A DNA stretch of 64,000 nucleotides, taken from the NCBI GenBank assembly GCA_947561395.2, contig OX387184.1, positions 57,657,197-57,721,196 on the forward strand, written 5' to 3'. Under the pieces are notes generated by a model. It saw nothing but the letters and a program-made list of their open reading frames with translations, was not told the origin of the DNA and did not search any database. This DNA comes from Buxus sempervirens (taxonomy: Eukaryota; Streptophyta; Magnoliopsida; Buxales; Buxaceae). Position numbers and translations under genes: made by a program. Shown here piece by piece: positions 1 through 13,800 of the stretch. The first letter of the stretch is position 1. The number at the start of each line of letters is the position of its first letter.

Positions 1-1110
1 ATTATATTTTTGTTTTGAATTGCTTATTGTAAATTAATACAATTGTTTTTTTTTTTTTTTTTTTGAGTAATGAAGGCCAAGTTTGACATAGATCCAAGCC
101 TGCAACACTACATGATGCAGTCTCTAAATAAGAAATGGCAAGATTATAAATCTGATTTGAAATGCAAATTTTACAATACTTGCCAAACAGACGCAAAAAG
201 GTAGGATGCCCAGCCTCATGAAGTTTTAGAAGAACAATGGCTTGCTCTCATCCACTTCTCGAATTCAATGACGGAAAATGTATGAAGTCATTTATGAATT
301 TATAAATATAGAAGCTAACATGTATGAGTCCATTTACAAAGTGCGTGTTTGTATTATAACTTACAAGTCATATAAGTTTCTATACATCATATTATTCAAT
401 TGGTGTAATATAGGAACACTGCGAAAAAAATAAGAATAATCGCTCACAGCAGAAATTGCGGCATACAACTAGCTCAAGGACCTTTGTAAACGTACAGCAT
501 AATGAGGTCTATAGCTCCTCATTTTTAAATTTCTTCATAGAATAGTAAACATTTGGAAATCACTGAATGTAGGTGTTTTCTCATAATGCTATCATTATAA
601 AAATCTTTCCATATATAATCTGTCATGAAATTCACTTTGGAACCGAAAATCCTCAGAATGACCAAAACACAAGAAAATCATGCATGTTGTCAACTTCCTA
701 TTACCACGGGACTTTACACTTCCAATAAATATAGGGAGTTCCACTTACATTTCGGTTTAGAAAAAGGGACCTTAATGCTAAATTCTTCCATTCTTTCAAA
801 CTTTACATCATGATAAGGTCATTCAATCAAATTATGGTCATTAATTAAGGAGGAATTGACAAGGAGCTAGCCTGGTGACCAGAAATTTTTTTTTGAAAAA
901 GTGTTTTCTGCATTATTCTGAAGGAGGAAATACTCACTGCTTATATCTTCAATATCTTGAGCATAGAAGATGAAATGATTCAATACGCATGCATTATTCG
1001 GTAGGAGGAAAACAGAAGAAACAGGGAAACAAGAGGATGTATAACCTCCGGTTTTAAGCAGACCGCGCAATGAATTCCAACGCAGGCTGGGTACCATGGA
1101 AAGGAGAAAA
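1..1110. other. Intergenic DNA, no gene recognised
   Basis: No reading frame longer than about 80 codons is present and none resembles a known protein. The stretch is AT-rich with short homopolymers, including a T run near 47-64. Its right part (about 900-1110) adjoins the 3' end of the sulfotransferase pseudogene and may be its former 3' flank. Confidence 0.5.
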
Positions 1111-1689
1111 TGTTAATTTAAAAAAAAAAAACCCCCATATTACCTTCAAGAACTGTAAACCAGAACCTTTTTTTGAACTTGTGTTGAGTGATTAAATCTA
1201 GTCGGTTGAACATCTCCGGTGTCAAATAATTAACATGATCTCCAACCTCGCCTCACCAGAAAAACACGCTATAAGGAACGGCCAAGACGGGTGTTTTTCC
1301 TTTATGATTGATCTCCAGGTTGCTCAGATTGTCGAAATTATACAGCTTTAAGATTTCATCAACCAATCCTTCTCTCTTCTTCTTCTGGAGAAAATGGGTA
1401 TCCCAAGAACTCAGCCAACCTTCTCACATGAACAACAGGTTGTCCCTTCATGTCCTCATACGTCAAGAAGAGAAGATCTTGTGGCCTTTCCAAATTCTCC
1501 TACCAGTACCCCAGCACACGCTCCAGCCCAACTAACTCCCCTACAGAACTTCTCAAAGGCATATTCAAGTGGAACGGGTTCCTTATCATTGCTCATCTTG
1601 TTGAAGTGATGCCAGAGAGAAATAAAGTTGTCTTTGGTGTTTCTACAGAGATAAACAACGTTGCACCCCCAAGTCCTTAATGGACTGGG

Positions 1690-4600
1690 TGTGATGCCCC
1701 GGACCCGGACATATTCATTAAAGGTATATGCCGGTTCCTTGACATCAGGGGAGGTCCCAGAAACGCATTCCTAAGTTTTAAAAACTAACCAAAGCAATTA
1801 TATTTTAATCCTAAAATTTTCAAAAAAACGACTATATAACGCCTGTATTTACAAGAATGGACTAAGCCCTCAACCCAATACCTGATAAACACAAGAAAAA
1901 CATATAGACAATATACATCATTCTAAAAACTAAACCATCCAACATCTACAGATTTAAAATAAAATTCATTAAAGTTTTCACTCTCTTTCTCTCTTTCTCA
2001 TTTACAATTTATACAAGATCCAAAAAAAGACGACTACAAAAAAAATATATACTGTCCAACCCTATCCAGGATAATAATAATCCTCAGGGTGGTAGTCGTC
2101 ATCAGGTTCGTTATTTCTGTCTACCTCAGTTTGTGCTTTGCTCTGTAGATTTATCTGAAAACAAAACCGGTAAAAAAAAAACGCCTGAGACTAACGTCTC
2201 AGTAAGCAGCATAATGCATAATAAGAATATTTTATGCAATTTCAAACATTAAAGTAGCATGACAATGTAATATACAATCAAACTCTAACAACTCATGCTA
2301 AAACCATATCAATATCATGTAATAACATTACTTTGAATTATGTGGAATCATAAAACAAATAAAATCAGAATAATCCAAACCACGATCTCAGCAAAATCTC
2401 ATGTAATAACAATGATTTAATTCACTTGTCCAATTCACCACCTCACGACTTACAATAGAAAAATCTAGCTAGGATCGCTCTTCCAAAGCCTCCACTCAAG
2501 CATGAGACATGCATGAGCTGGCAAGTACAACCCAGTCCAACCATAGCAAGTTAGTGATCTCTTCAGGCCATCGAGTTAGTGATCTTTATTAGACCATCGA
2601 GTTAGCAATCTCACTGAGACCATCTAGTTGACTTTATGGGTTGCTGTGGCACATTCTGAGGAGGATGCAAGTTCACAACCCTCGGCCCCTCATGAGCTAG
2701 GGTAAACTGCTGTCCTCAACCCCCAGAATCCATGTCTGTGGTGGATGCAGGTTCACTACCCCCGGCTCTCAATAGCTAGGGTGAACGGCAATCCACTACC
2801 CACAGATGTAATAATACCATATCATGGCTATTTAAATACCATAGGCTGACACAAATTACTTACCCTTTTTTTTTGCAGTTGCTACTTACTATGTAAATTT
2901 GCATTTAACTAATGAATTGAATACTAAACCTGATCCAATATATAACGAATTGGTATGTGTGCGATATATCGTTGGAAAGATCTACGAATCTAGTTTCCAA
3001 CGCAACAGACGGTTCGTAATTCAGAGTTTCTTACAGGAAGTTATGGCTGTTTTATTACAGGTGGTTCAAAACAGCCGCGAAACCTACTGGACGGAAATCA
3101 TCACCTTTTCTGAATTTTTCTTGCAATACCTCGAGTTCCGATTAGTCCCAAACCAATTCCATTCAACTACAAATACCTTAAACTAAATTTTAGAATACTA
3201 ATATAAATTTTTACGCAAAGATTTCTAACCTTCGCAAGCTACCGAAATTTTAGACTACTGACCTCATCTTAAGGTTCTCTAACAAAAGGTAGCCTAGACA
3301 AGTCTCATTTTCACAGCCCCATTTCAGAACCTAACTTAGTATTTTCTCCTGCCACATCAACCTAAAATCAAAACCTAAATTAAAACTCTCATCACAATTA
3401 GAGGTCTCTCAAAATTACTAGAAAAACCACTATAATCTCTAATAAGAAAACCATAGAGAATCCTTCATGATTGCTCACATAAAGAGGTCAAACTGATGAC
3501 TTTATTCATCAAACCAGCACTTTGACAGTAGATGTACACCATAACTATGCATTAGAACGTAACAATTTAAACAGGTTTAGACATTCAATATGCTTTATTC
3601 CGAGAATAAGAAATCCTTAGCGACAAGGCCACACCCCATTCAAAGTGACGTAACCCATTCTCTTCATCCAGCTAAAATAATCTAAATAGGGTGAAAACTT
3701 GGTCCATCTCGTCAATGGAGCAAATTGAGAAAGAATGTTCATGCTGGTTACATCAATGCCTTGTCAGAAATCTTACGTGATTAACAATTTAACACACAAG
3801 TAACTTGGGAAAGAACTCCTACACCAATAAGGATGACACACCTAACACCATTTTATACAAACAAGTTGGGCTACATGTTGACAGTTTAATCCTTGACCTG
3901 TCCATCGACTGAGGCATTCCCCAAAAATCAAACTGAACAAAGGTCCTTATATGTTGAAAGTATTCTAGTAAGATAAAACAAATGTACAAACTTAAAGATC
4001 GCTGATACTGAATCATAAACATTACTATGTCTGTCAATAGAATATGAAAACAAAATCGTGACCCATATTAAGTATTGTCAAACAGAAATCAAAAAAATAC
4101 GATCGATTGCTGAAACCAAACAGCAATCGAAATCACTCGAAACCACTCATGCTATAAGTCTTTCACTCGAATTTACTTGAAATCAAACAAGCTGAAACCA
4201 ACGGCAATCCATCGAAACCCCAACAGTAGCAGCAATCGATCAAACAGAAACCGACCAACAGAAATCCATTGAGCAAATAGAAATCAAAACAAATAACAAT
4301 AACGATCGATTCAAACAAAGGAAAACTTGCTACTTACTTGCGATGAAGAAATACACACGCCCAATCGCCCAAACCCTCTTCTCCTCTGCGGCTAAACCCC
4401 CAACGAACGACCCCTTCCTCGTTCCTCTTCTTCTCTCCTTTCTCCTCCCTCCTGCGTTTTCCCCGTTCTCTGCGATTTCCCCTTTCTTCTCAAACCCCAA
4501 TCGTCCTTTTCTCAAAACCCCAATCGCCCTTTTTCTTCTGCGTTCCTTTTTTTCTTTTTCTTTTTTTTCTTCCTCTCAAACCCTCACCTCGTGTATACGT

Positions 4601-4874
4601 ATCCCCTCCAAAGGAAACCCCCTTTTCTTTTCTTTTTCGTCTAACCCCCTTTAACGACTAACCCTCTTTTGTTTTGTTTTTCTTTTTCTTTTTTTTTAAA
4701 ACAAAGAATTGGTTCAATTCATTGAACCAACCGAACCATTTCAATTAAACTGAACCAACTCATTTAAACCTAACCACTTAAACCATTAACACTCACTAAA
4801 CCAACCCAACTAAATAAATCAACTATTTTATTTTTTTATTTTTATTTTTATTTTTATTTTTCCAGGGTCTTACA
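1690..4874. mobile_element. Solo LTR of a Gypsy-like retrotransposon inside the SOT pseudogene
   Basis: The segment begins TGTGATGCCCCGGACC and ends GGGTCTTACA, i.e. TG...CA ends with the short near-inverted termini usual for plant LTRs. It is flanked by CTGGG (1685-1689) and GTGGG (4875-4879), a 5-bp target duplication with one change. The host gene reads through correctly once it is removed. No gag, protease, integrase or reverse transcriptase lies inside, so a solo LTR is the simplest reading. Both strands give TG...CA ends, so orientation is not settled. It contains a roughly 30-bp tandem repeat at 2549-2632 and a two-copy degenerate repeat at about 2640-2810. The 4330-4660 part is C/T-rich with a chance open frame. 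The lineage (possibly Tekay-like) is a guess. Confidence 0.75.
2549..2632 (+). repeat. About 30-bp tandem repeat, three copies, within the LTR
   Basis: A unit containing GTTAGTGATCT and then CCATCGA or CCATCTA recurs three times with small changes. It lies within the solo LTR and is part of that element, not a separate satellite. Confidence 0.6.
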
Positions 4875-4960
4875 GTGGGGAAGTGAAAGGAAAGAGAGAT
4901 GAGTGGATAGGATCCTTGGAGACACTACTGAAGGTGAAGACGGGGAAAGAAAGGCCGCAA

Positions 4961-6588
4961 GACCGAAACAAGGAAGATTTCTAAAATTATTATTACTATT
5001 ATTATTTTTGGGGGTTCAGCCAGATTACCTCGAAGAGAGTTTAGGTAGATTTTTGTAAATTTCATAAATTTTCATGCCAAGTTCAATATATTTAAAATTT
5101 AGAGAATTAAGACTAAATCTTAAAATTTCACCTTTTCCCTAACTTTTTAAACTTACATTTCAATCCCCACTTTTTTCATTAAAATTTTTTTCTAAGATAA
5201 AAAAAGAAAATTTTTTCTTAGAAAATGTTTTTCTGGAAATATTTTCCATTGAAACAAGAAGAGTTTAAGGGAAAAGAACATATCCTCTACAGCTAAGAGA
5301 GTGCCGTTAAAGATTTTAGGGAAATTTACACCTAGACTTCCTGAGGTTTGGGAAAGGGGCACTAACACCCCCTGTGGTTTAAAACCGATCACTTACTACT
5401 CCTGAAATTTTATAAAGGTATACTGAGTAACCTTGCCGTGAGTGGACAAGCTAACGCTATTAAACAAATTTTAAAAATACCAGGAATGCCCTTCTCAAAA
5501 GCATAAAACAGTCTTTTTCGGATCCAAAACCCCTTCTACCCCATCTTCGACCCCCCTTTTGAAATATATTTCTGAAATAAAAAAACAAGTCATCTTCTTC
5601 CCTATTGAAAGCCCTCTTATAACCTGTCTTCAAACTCCCTTCTAAAATTGAGAAGCTATTTCCGAAATAAAAAACCAACCTCCATGAAGAAGAGGAGAGC
5701 TCTCAAGGTTTCAAAAAACCAAAACGAGAGAATCCAACAAAGAAAGAATTGGCATTAAAGAAAGAAGGGAGAGAGTCCTAAAACAAAAAACGAAGGAAGA
5801 AAAAGATAGAAAAAGAAAAAACAGAGGAAAGGGAATAACAAGTGAAGAAGGGAGATACCAAAAAGATTCTTCTGAAATACTTTATAAAACCTGCTTTGTA
5901 GAATGCTTGGTTAATGTCTAACTAAGAAGTACTTTTGGGTCTTAAAGATAAGAAGTAGCAAAATGATTATCCTAGAATAATGAGGGCAAAAGATTCTGAA
6001 CAAGAAAGTCGTGAGCTACAACTTCTTATTGAAGGGCTTCATTAGGAATTGCTGACAATATGCGTTTACTGAACGCCAAATGTTTACTGCCAAAGTGCTT
6101 CTACGCCCAAGAATGACTTCCAAGTCCCAAAGAAGCAAGGTAAAATCCGTCCTTGAAATCAGAATGCTATAAAGTAAAATTATTCTCTCTACAATAGAGT
6201 TCTTTTGTGTGTATGAGTGTGTGTTTCACAGTATACATAACAGTGATAATGCTTGATCAATGTGAAAATTGTGTGGAGACAGATTCCGGGACACAGTCAT
6301 TAAACCCATGACAGCTTTTCTTGCCCTAGTTTTAGCCCATATCCGACAATATCATCATAACTCAAAGCACATACAAACACTTGAGATTACTCATTAGGAA
6401 CATTTCTAGAAACCATGCAATTCCTTGGAAGAATTCCCCAAAAAAAAAAGGGAAGAAGAAAAAGAAACCTCAAACATACCATGATGATTGAGGATACCAT
6501 ATCAGTTCATCCAAAAATCAACAAAGAAATGCACCCTTACAGTGTTTAAGATGGCGAGAGGCCACGTAGTGGCTTTCATGAAGCTTAA
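4961..6588. other. Intergenic DNA with a MITE remnant
   Basis: No gene is recognised between the sulfotransferase remnant and the stop codon of the BASS gene. About 5310-5470 contains phrases such as TTCCTGAGGTTTGGG and CCCCCTGTGGTTT, which resemble the ends of the long-inverted-repeat element at 62842-63375, so it is probably one arm of a degraded copy. The right half (6000-6588) should contain the 3' UTR of the BASS gene, but no polyadenylation site could be fixed. Confidence 0.4.
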
Positions 6589-9500
6589 TTAGTCCCCCTT
6601 TTTAACATCAGAAGGACTAATATATCTCCAGATGAACCCCAAGCTGCTACCCATGATATTCATAATTACAGCAGACATGGCAGAGGGTAATGCAACCATT
6701 GGCGAGGTGAAATGGGAGGTTGCCAAGACAACACCCAAGACAGAATTTTGCATCCCAACCTGTGAATGTAACAAAATGTAGAATGGTACTGGATTACATT
6801 ATAATGAAGACTAAAATGTAAGTAAAATAAGATAAAAAATAAAAAATAAAAAAAGAACCGTAAATACAAATAGTAGAATTGATCACATGTTAAAACTATA
6901 ATACTTTCAATTCATCTCATGATGACTTAGACAGGTATTAGTAAGTATTTGCTAAACCAAATAAAATCATCAACACCAGGACTCCTTTTGATAAAAAAGA
7001 CATTAAAGTAAAAGTCACAGCAGAATGTTTTGGTGAGCAGTACCTCAATTGAAATTGCTCGTCGTTGTGATTCTCTAAAGCCACAAATAGCAGCTGATGT
7101 ATACCTGAAATACAAAGAGCTATTAAATTGTAACAACCAAAACAACCGAAATGCCACCAAGGCATGACATCAGAGTCCCTTGTGGTCCAGTACTCTATGA
7201 CATGATCATATAAAAAGAACTTTTGAGAAGCCAGAACCTCAATTTTGTGGGTCATAAAACTTCCAAGTAATAAGACATAGTTAGGTAAATTAAAGATAGG
7301 GAAGAGTAGACTTGACAAAATCCTAATAAGGTCCTTGAGTTTCAAATGATTACAATTACAAAGAAAATCAAAAAGAGCATCATTTTCCAACATGGAGTGC
7401 TTGCTTTGTTGAGTGTATTCTATATTTATTACTTGACTAAGCAGATACAAATGTCAAGGATTAGATATGCAATGATATGATTCTAAGTTGATGTATTATT
7501 CATCAACCAGTAACTAGAAAGCAAAGAAATGAAGGCACTAGAATTCTTGTATTATCATTTGAGAGCTGTCCTATACCACAAAAAATGATGGTGATTGAGG
7601 GTCATTTAGATTTACAAGGATCCAAATTTGTGAATCCGAGTATCTTAAGTATGAAACTTTATATTTGCACAGAGGTCATAAAGTCTGTCAGTGGGTCACC
7701 TATAACAAACCAGAAAATGGGAAAGCAAAATTTTCAATTCACAGAAAGACCAGAAACAGTCTATCTATATATATAACACACTGAAATATCCTGGTATGCA
7801 TGTTTTGAAGGCTAAAACATCTAGATAAGCAGGATCTCAAGATATCACAGATGCTCAAAGGGTGTGGAATTCAACAAATACAGAAATAATATCAATCTGT
7901 TGGCCTTCAAAGATGCAAGGTCCAACTGTTGTCTCGTGTCCCAATAATTAGCAATAAGGATTGATGAAAACAATGTTTACTATCACCATCCCCCTCTTTA
8001 AGCCATAGAGCCCTTGATTTCTGTCTCCAAGAAACTTCCTCACACTTGAAACATATTCCAACACACCTTCTAATGCATTTTTTCTCATCGTGTCATCAAC
8101 TGAGAATGATCCACGTTCATCCTTTCTATTCAAGATCGCAATGCTTTCCAAAATATTTATTTTCTGTTCCCCTCATGCCCCAAAACAGAGTTTATTCTAT
8201 TCATTTATTTTCATCTTCAATTCTTTCAATCCTAGCATCACCTTTTATCCTTCCCTACCACTCAAAATTCAGTTAGATCTCCTACCTAAGGTTATAAAAC
8301 TCTGACTCCAACGCAGTATTGGCTAAGCCCGAGTCCGAGTTAAATCAGCTGATATGGGCAGTAACAGCCAAGTTTGGGCTGAGTAGGGTCGGGTTGACCT
8401 GGCTGCCCAGAAAAAAAATAAAAAGCATAAGAAGACTTGCATGAAGAGGTCTTTGTTCACTTCATCACTTGCAGGAAAAAAAAAAACAGCTTCGTTGAGA
8501 AGGGAAGAAGATGAGGAGACACATATAAAAGGAGGAGAGGAAAAAGAGTAGAAAGAGGAGGGGGGGGGGGGGGGGGGGGGGAGAGGAAGAAAAGAAAATA
8601 TTGCCTCACTTCGTTGCTTACTGGGAAAAACAGAAAAACCTGCTGTGGGGCTGCCATTGTCAATCATCACACACAGGTATGTAAGCCTTCTTCTCCTTCT
8701 CCTCCTCCTCCTTTCAATTTTTTTTTCCTGCATTTTAATAGAAATATGCTCCTTTTTCTCAAAATCTTTAATAAGTACAAAGGGAGCACAAGTCCACGTT
8801 AGGATTGTAATGGTATGGAAGGGCATTTCAGAAGAGGTGGAGGGGGTCAAACTTTTTTGAAAATGGAAGAGTGGGTGTGAAGATTTGAGCTCAGGAACAC
8901 CAAAGATGACACCCCGAGCTCGTGAACCGAATTGCCCGATGTGAGTTATGCTATTCAGAGTCCTATAGCCCGATACAATTCAATATTGCTAATTTTGCAT
9001 CATTCTCGGTCAAACTCATGCAAGTTTTACCGAGTTGAGGAGTTTCAAATGAAACCCCTTGTATCAAGGGTAGGTATCGGCTTGCCTCAAACCAATACAA
9101 AGTTGATTCAGACGATACTTCTCAGTATCAGCCAAGTTTTAAAAATGATGCTCCTACCTCCAACCAGATCTGTAAAGGATGGGTGTGAGAGCCACATGTT
9201 CTTGAACCTCAAAGGAATAGGACCATGGGATTGAGCAATATTAGCTCACATAGGAGTCTGAAAATATATATATATATATATAGATATATTAGCTCACATA
9301 GAATACCATCACTCAGTCCTTTAATAAAAAACTGGGATTGAACAATATTAGCTCCAAATTTGCTAGGAAAATTTTGAGCCATTTTCTAGATCTGATAGAA
9401 GTGTCGTGGCTAATGCCAAAGAAAATAGATCAACTATCATATCAGCAAAGGTTCCCAGCTCTATGGAAAAAAGGCAAACTCATGTACTGGGCAATGTTTA

Positions 9501-10755
9501 TTGCAGTTGGATGGAACATTTGGAAAGCTAGAAACGGATGTATTTTTTACAACCGTCAGCCAAGTCTTCAAGGGATGATAGAGGATGCAACTTCTAATGT
9601 TTGTAGACAGTTGACAATGCATAAAGACTTTCAGGGAGTCTCATCGAATGAAATAATAAGAGGGTGGGGGACTTTGGCCAGGGAGGGGGGCTAATGGAGA
9701 TTTTCTGAGGCTGGTTTTTTTCTGGACATCTTACTAATGTATAACATGTAACAATTTTTGTCTCAAGGGTCTGATCCCTTGATTCTATACCCATTTCTCA
9801 TGGGTACTGTTTTTCTTAATGAAATTATTATTACTCATCAAAAAAAAAAAAAAAAAAGGTGCCTAGGAAATATCTTTGCCAACATTAAGTAGAAAAAAAA
9901 ATTTGTGGAAAATTTTTTTAGGAGTTCTTAGCAAATTTGAGCCCAAGGACTACATGGGTATTTTTCTATAGATAAAAAAGATTATCGTCCCTTTTATAGG
10001 GATTTGTAGGGTTAGATCCCCCTTGATGTTTTAAAGCAAGAAATATTAATGAGATCTTCCACAAGGTGAAATCGGGATACATGCAACAACATGGATGGTT
10101 TACCAAACTGTATGAAACTGGTCCATACTGCCTAGCCCGAATCGGGATCAGACGGTCCCGGTCTGGTATTCCGATCCAAGACCATCCATTAAAATAGACA
10201 CATTTGAATGGGGCAATCCCGAGTAATCTCTACACTTTGCAGGCTTTGCAAAGTGACATCTGTGACTGTGATTGCACATCAGAGTCACACAGACTTTGAA
10301 CTAAAAAAAAAATCTCTGCATTGAGAGAAGAGAAGAGATGGAGGGAGGGAGCAAGGCTCTGAGAGAGAGCACGGGAGGGAGGGAAGGAGTGAGAGAGAGG
10401 GAAAGAGAGGAAGCTGCTGAAAGAACTCAAAGAAAGAGGGAGGGAGGGAGCAAGAGAGAGATAGAGGGAGGGAGGGACACTATGTGAGAGATAGGGGGAG
10501 GGAGACTGCAAGAGAGATAGAGAGAGAGAGAGAGAGAGGGGAGTGAGAGAAGTGTTGGAAACAGTGGTTTCATATTCTGGGTCCAAGGGGGAGGGACCTG
10601 TGTAACCCTAATTGAATTTTTTAGAAGAATTTTTGCCTTATGCAGTGGACGTAAGCACATTGCCTAACCACTTAAATTATGTGTGTTCTTCTTCTTCTTC
10701 TCTAATTTTCTATTCATGTTGCATGATTCACAACAAGGAGAGAGAGGGAGGGAGG

Positions 10756-10834
<79 letters not shown>

Positions 10835-13800
10835 ACTTACATGGGGCAGGGGGTTTGCAGTTTGCACAGATCACATTCACTTCACCTGTTCACCACGGCA
10901 TAGAACTTATTTTCTTTACTTTTTTTGGGATCGGCCGGGACCAGCTGGCCTGGTACAGTTTGTAGACCTAGCCCGGCCAGTCTGGTCTCCGGTCCCAATC
11001 TAGAAAACCATCTATGGGAACAGTTTGTTAGGTATAAAGAATTAAACTTCCAGGGTGTATTAACCAATTTACTTTTTCATTATCATTTGTCATCATCACA
11101 TAAAAAAATGAAAGGAAGATGATCAACATGGATCTGAGTAAGAATGCGAATTAATCAACCAAACAATTTTTCTAGTGACTTTTTCCAACCAATAGATGTC
11201 AGCAAAATGAATCATGCTTCACCATGCGAACCTGTCAAATAACAGGTCTTCATTCAATCTTATTTTTCATATCTTTATTCATCAACTTCATTCATATCCT
11301 CTTAAGATTTCCCTTGCTAATTTTTCTAGTGACTTTTTCCAACCAATAGAGGTCAGCAAAATGATTCATGCTTCACCATGCTAACCTGTCAAATACCGGG
11401 TCTTCATTCAATCTTATGTTTCATATCTTTATTCATCAACTTGGTTCATATCCTCTTAAGATTTCCCTTGCTGTTTTAGGCTTTTAGCTCCTTTCATTTG
11501 CACATCTCAACACTTTTTAAACGTTGCCACCACCGGTCACCTCTAAACCATCTTAATCTATCACTTTCTTATCCTCTATATGGCTAATCCTAAACACTCA
11601 CAAGCACATTTATTTACAGTGTTAACTTATTCTTTCTTATAATCATCCATCTTAACATCCTCATCTCACCTACACAATCCTATGAGTAACTTATTAGTTT
11701 CCAATTTTTCTGTGCTTTCAAGGAAAAAAATTATGCAATAAAGAATTAACTTAGATGGTTTCTTCATGCCTTAGCTCAAATGAGAAACATCATTTTGGGA
11801 AGGCAGACAGTTACAAACAAGACGGGGACAACAAGAATGACATTTGATAAAGGTGCTTAAGAAAGCATGCAGCACAAATGCTTAATAGAAGACATGGCCC
11901 TAAGAGGAATGGAATAGCAGAATAGGATCCTTTCGGATGAAGCCAGAAATTTGTATTTAGAACTGATGACGGAAAGAACATATCACCATTGGGATTAATA
12001 ATGCAATATTAAGGTGCTAGCAGCAAAATAATTATAATAAGTATATTTTATACATCAACATGCCCAGTACCCTTTTTTATGTATCAATTTGTGCTCTGCT
12101 TTCATTTCTTACCATTCTACATCGTAGGGTTTCCAACAAACAAGCTGGCCCCTTCTACATCAAAATCTATATAACCCTTCAATAATGCATAATTCCAAGG
12201 AGGGAAATATTATATGTCATACAACTTCAAACCCTGATACAAACCTACATGAAAGCACACCAGCATATAGCTTGATATTATTTCACAACGTAACACTGCA
12301 TATTGGTTTTTCATTGGCTGAAAATTCAAAATCATTCCAAATCAAATCGTTGTATTTAGTCCAAAATTAACAGTTTAATTTCTCAGCAATTGAACATACA
12401 TCATTATCCAAAGAAAATATTGTGATATTAGCACTGAAATACAAAGGAATATTGACATATTAGTATCATTTAAAAGAGCACGCCACACTCATATGCACAT
12501 AAGCTTCATAGACAGTGACAATAGGCAGATGCAAAACAAAGAAACCTACAAAAATGCAAGAGCACTACAGAAAACATAATACCTTCCAGTTAAATTTTTT
12601 TGAATGCAAAGTAGGGACAGGATAGAGGGCACTGATACAGTAACTACTAACAATTTAATACGAAACAAATTCTCAGAGGAAAAATAGACACACAAACACA
12701 CACACATACGCATACACAAGCTCATGAGCTCGTGCATACACAGATGGACACATGTATGCATAAACATGCACAAAGGGTTGAGAACAAAGGAGAAAGCAGA
12801 CCTTACCCCACAACGAAACCTGAAAAATGCAGTAGCAGCACAGACAATATTATAACTCCCAATTGTCCAGTTAATATTTCTTGAATGCGAAGAAGTGGAG
12901 ACAGATCTGAGGCCACTGATGCAGTTACCATTGATGCTTTAACATGGACAAGGTTTTCTGAAAATACACTGAGAAAGAGAAGGAAAAGAAATACATCAAG
13001 AGAAATAATTAAGAAAAAAAAAATTCCCAATGGCACCATATTACTCCAATCAATTAAATGTGAAAAACACAAACCTGCACGCAAGCAATGATGAAGTTAA
13101 AACAGCAAAAAGTGGTGAAAAAGGCAATATCATTTTCACTGCAGATGGAAAGTTGTTTTGCAAATAAGATCCCAGCAAAATTGGAGCAACAACCACCTAA
13201 AGAAGAAACATTTAAGAGTCTCATAAATGTGATAGAGGAAAGGGAAAATATTATGGGCTGAAAACAAAAAGGTAATCTCAATTCACCTGCAGGGTGCTGA
13301 TAGAAAGCTTAACAGCATCCACGGGAACAAAAGTTCCCGCCAATATTTTGGTCAACAGAGGTGTGAGAAGTACTGCTGATATCGTGGTGCATACTGTCAT
13401 TACAATAGATAGTGGAACATCCCCTTGAGCAATTAAGGTCACCTGTAACACTATTTCAAAAATCTAGGTATAAAAAATGAAAGAGAAATATCATAAAAAT
13501 GGAGATCACATTTTTTCAGCCCGTGTATTAAATAATCAATCTAGAGAACAATTCTAACTCCAAAAGGAATTAAGTAAACTGAACCCCACAAGGACATCAA
13601 GTAGCAGGTCCCTTCTCAAAATCTATGCTACATGGACTTGAATACAAGTATCGGTAGTGCTGTGTGTCTAGGAGTTGGATCCACATGACCCTAACACCTG
13701 GATACGGAAACTTGGTTGAGAAGTGTCCAAAATTTGGATACAAATATTGGGATTTGGATAAAAGTCACCAAATAAATGTTAATAAGGCAAGTTACAAGCC

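Larger units (their letters stand above)
1130..4960 (-). pseudogene. Cytosolic sulfotransferase (SOT) pseudogene, truncated and split by a solo LTR
   Basis: Read on the minus strand, 4960-4875 followed by 1689-1130 resembles the C-terminal two thirds of a plant cytosolic sulfotransferase, the family that moves sulfate from PAPS to hydroxyl groups of small molecules. In order I see PRILSTHLSFLSLP (usual PRILATHLPYSSLP), a VVYLCRN segment, [54 protein letters not shown] and GDHVNYLTPEM, which is the region IV (GDWKNYFT) signature. The gene is dead: there is an extra G in a G run after the split, a TAG near the VLGYW segment, further frameshifts around the EEE run, and no N-terminal PAPS loop (TYPKSGTTW). 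The 1690-4874 LTR sits inside it. Removing that LTR and one 5-bp target copy restores the phrase SLPHSIKDLG, which confirms both the gene call and the LTR ends. Confidence 0.85.

Noticed and set aside
2549..2632. CRISPR-like spacing of short repeats
   Set aside because: There are only three diverged units without unique spacers, in a plant LTR. CRISPR arrays are not expected in a plant nuclear genome.
4343..4654. A 103-codon frame with signal-like composition
   Set aside because: It lies in a C/T-rich part of the solo LTR, with a matching shadow frame on the other strand and no conserved motif.
8323..8850. A 175-codon minus-strand open frame in BASS intron 5
   Set aside because: It runs through poly-G and GA/CT low-complexity DNA. 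The product is mainly Arg, Pro, Ser and Phe runs with no conserved pattern.
10612..11003. Open frames of over 100 codons across the GA microsatellite
   Set aside because: Alternating GA codons give Arg-Glu or Leu-Ser runs in all frames. This is a repeat artefact.
10094..11012. A candidate MITE with ATGGATGGTTT ends around the GA repeats
   Set aside because: The ends are inverted for only about 12 bases with poor continuation, and no target duplication was found.
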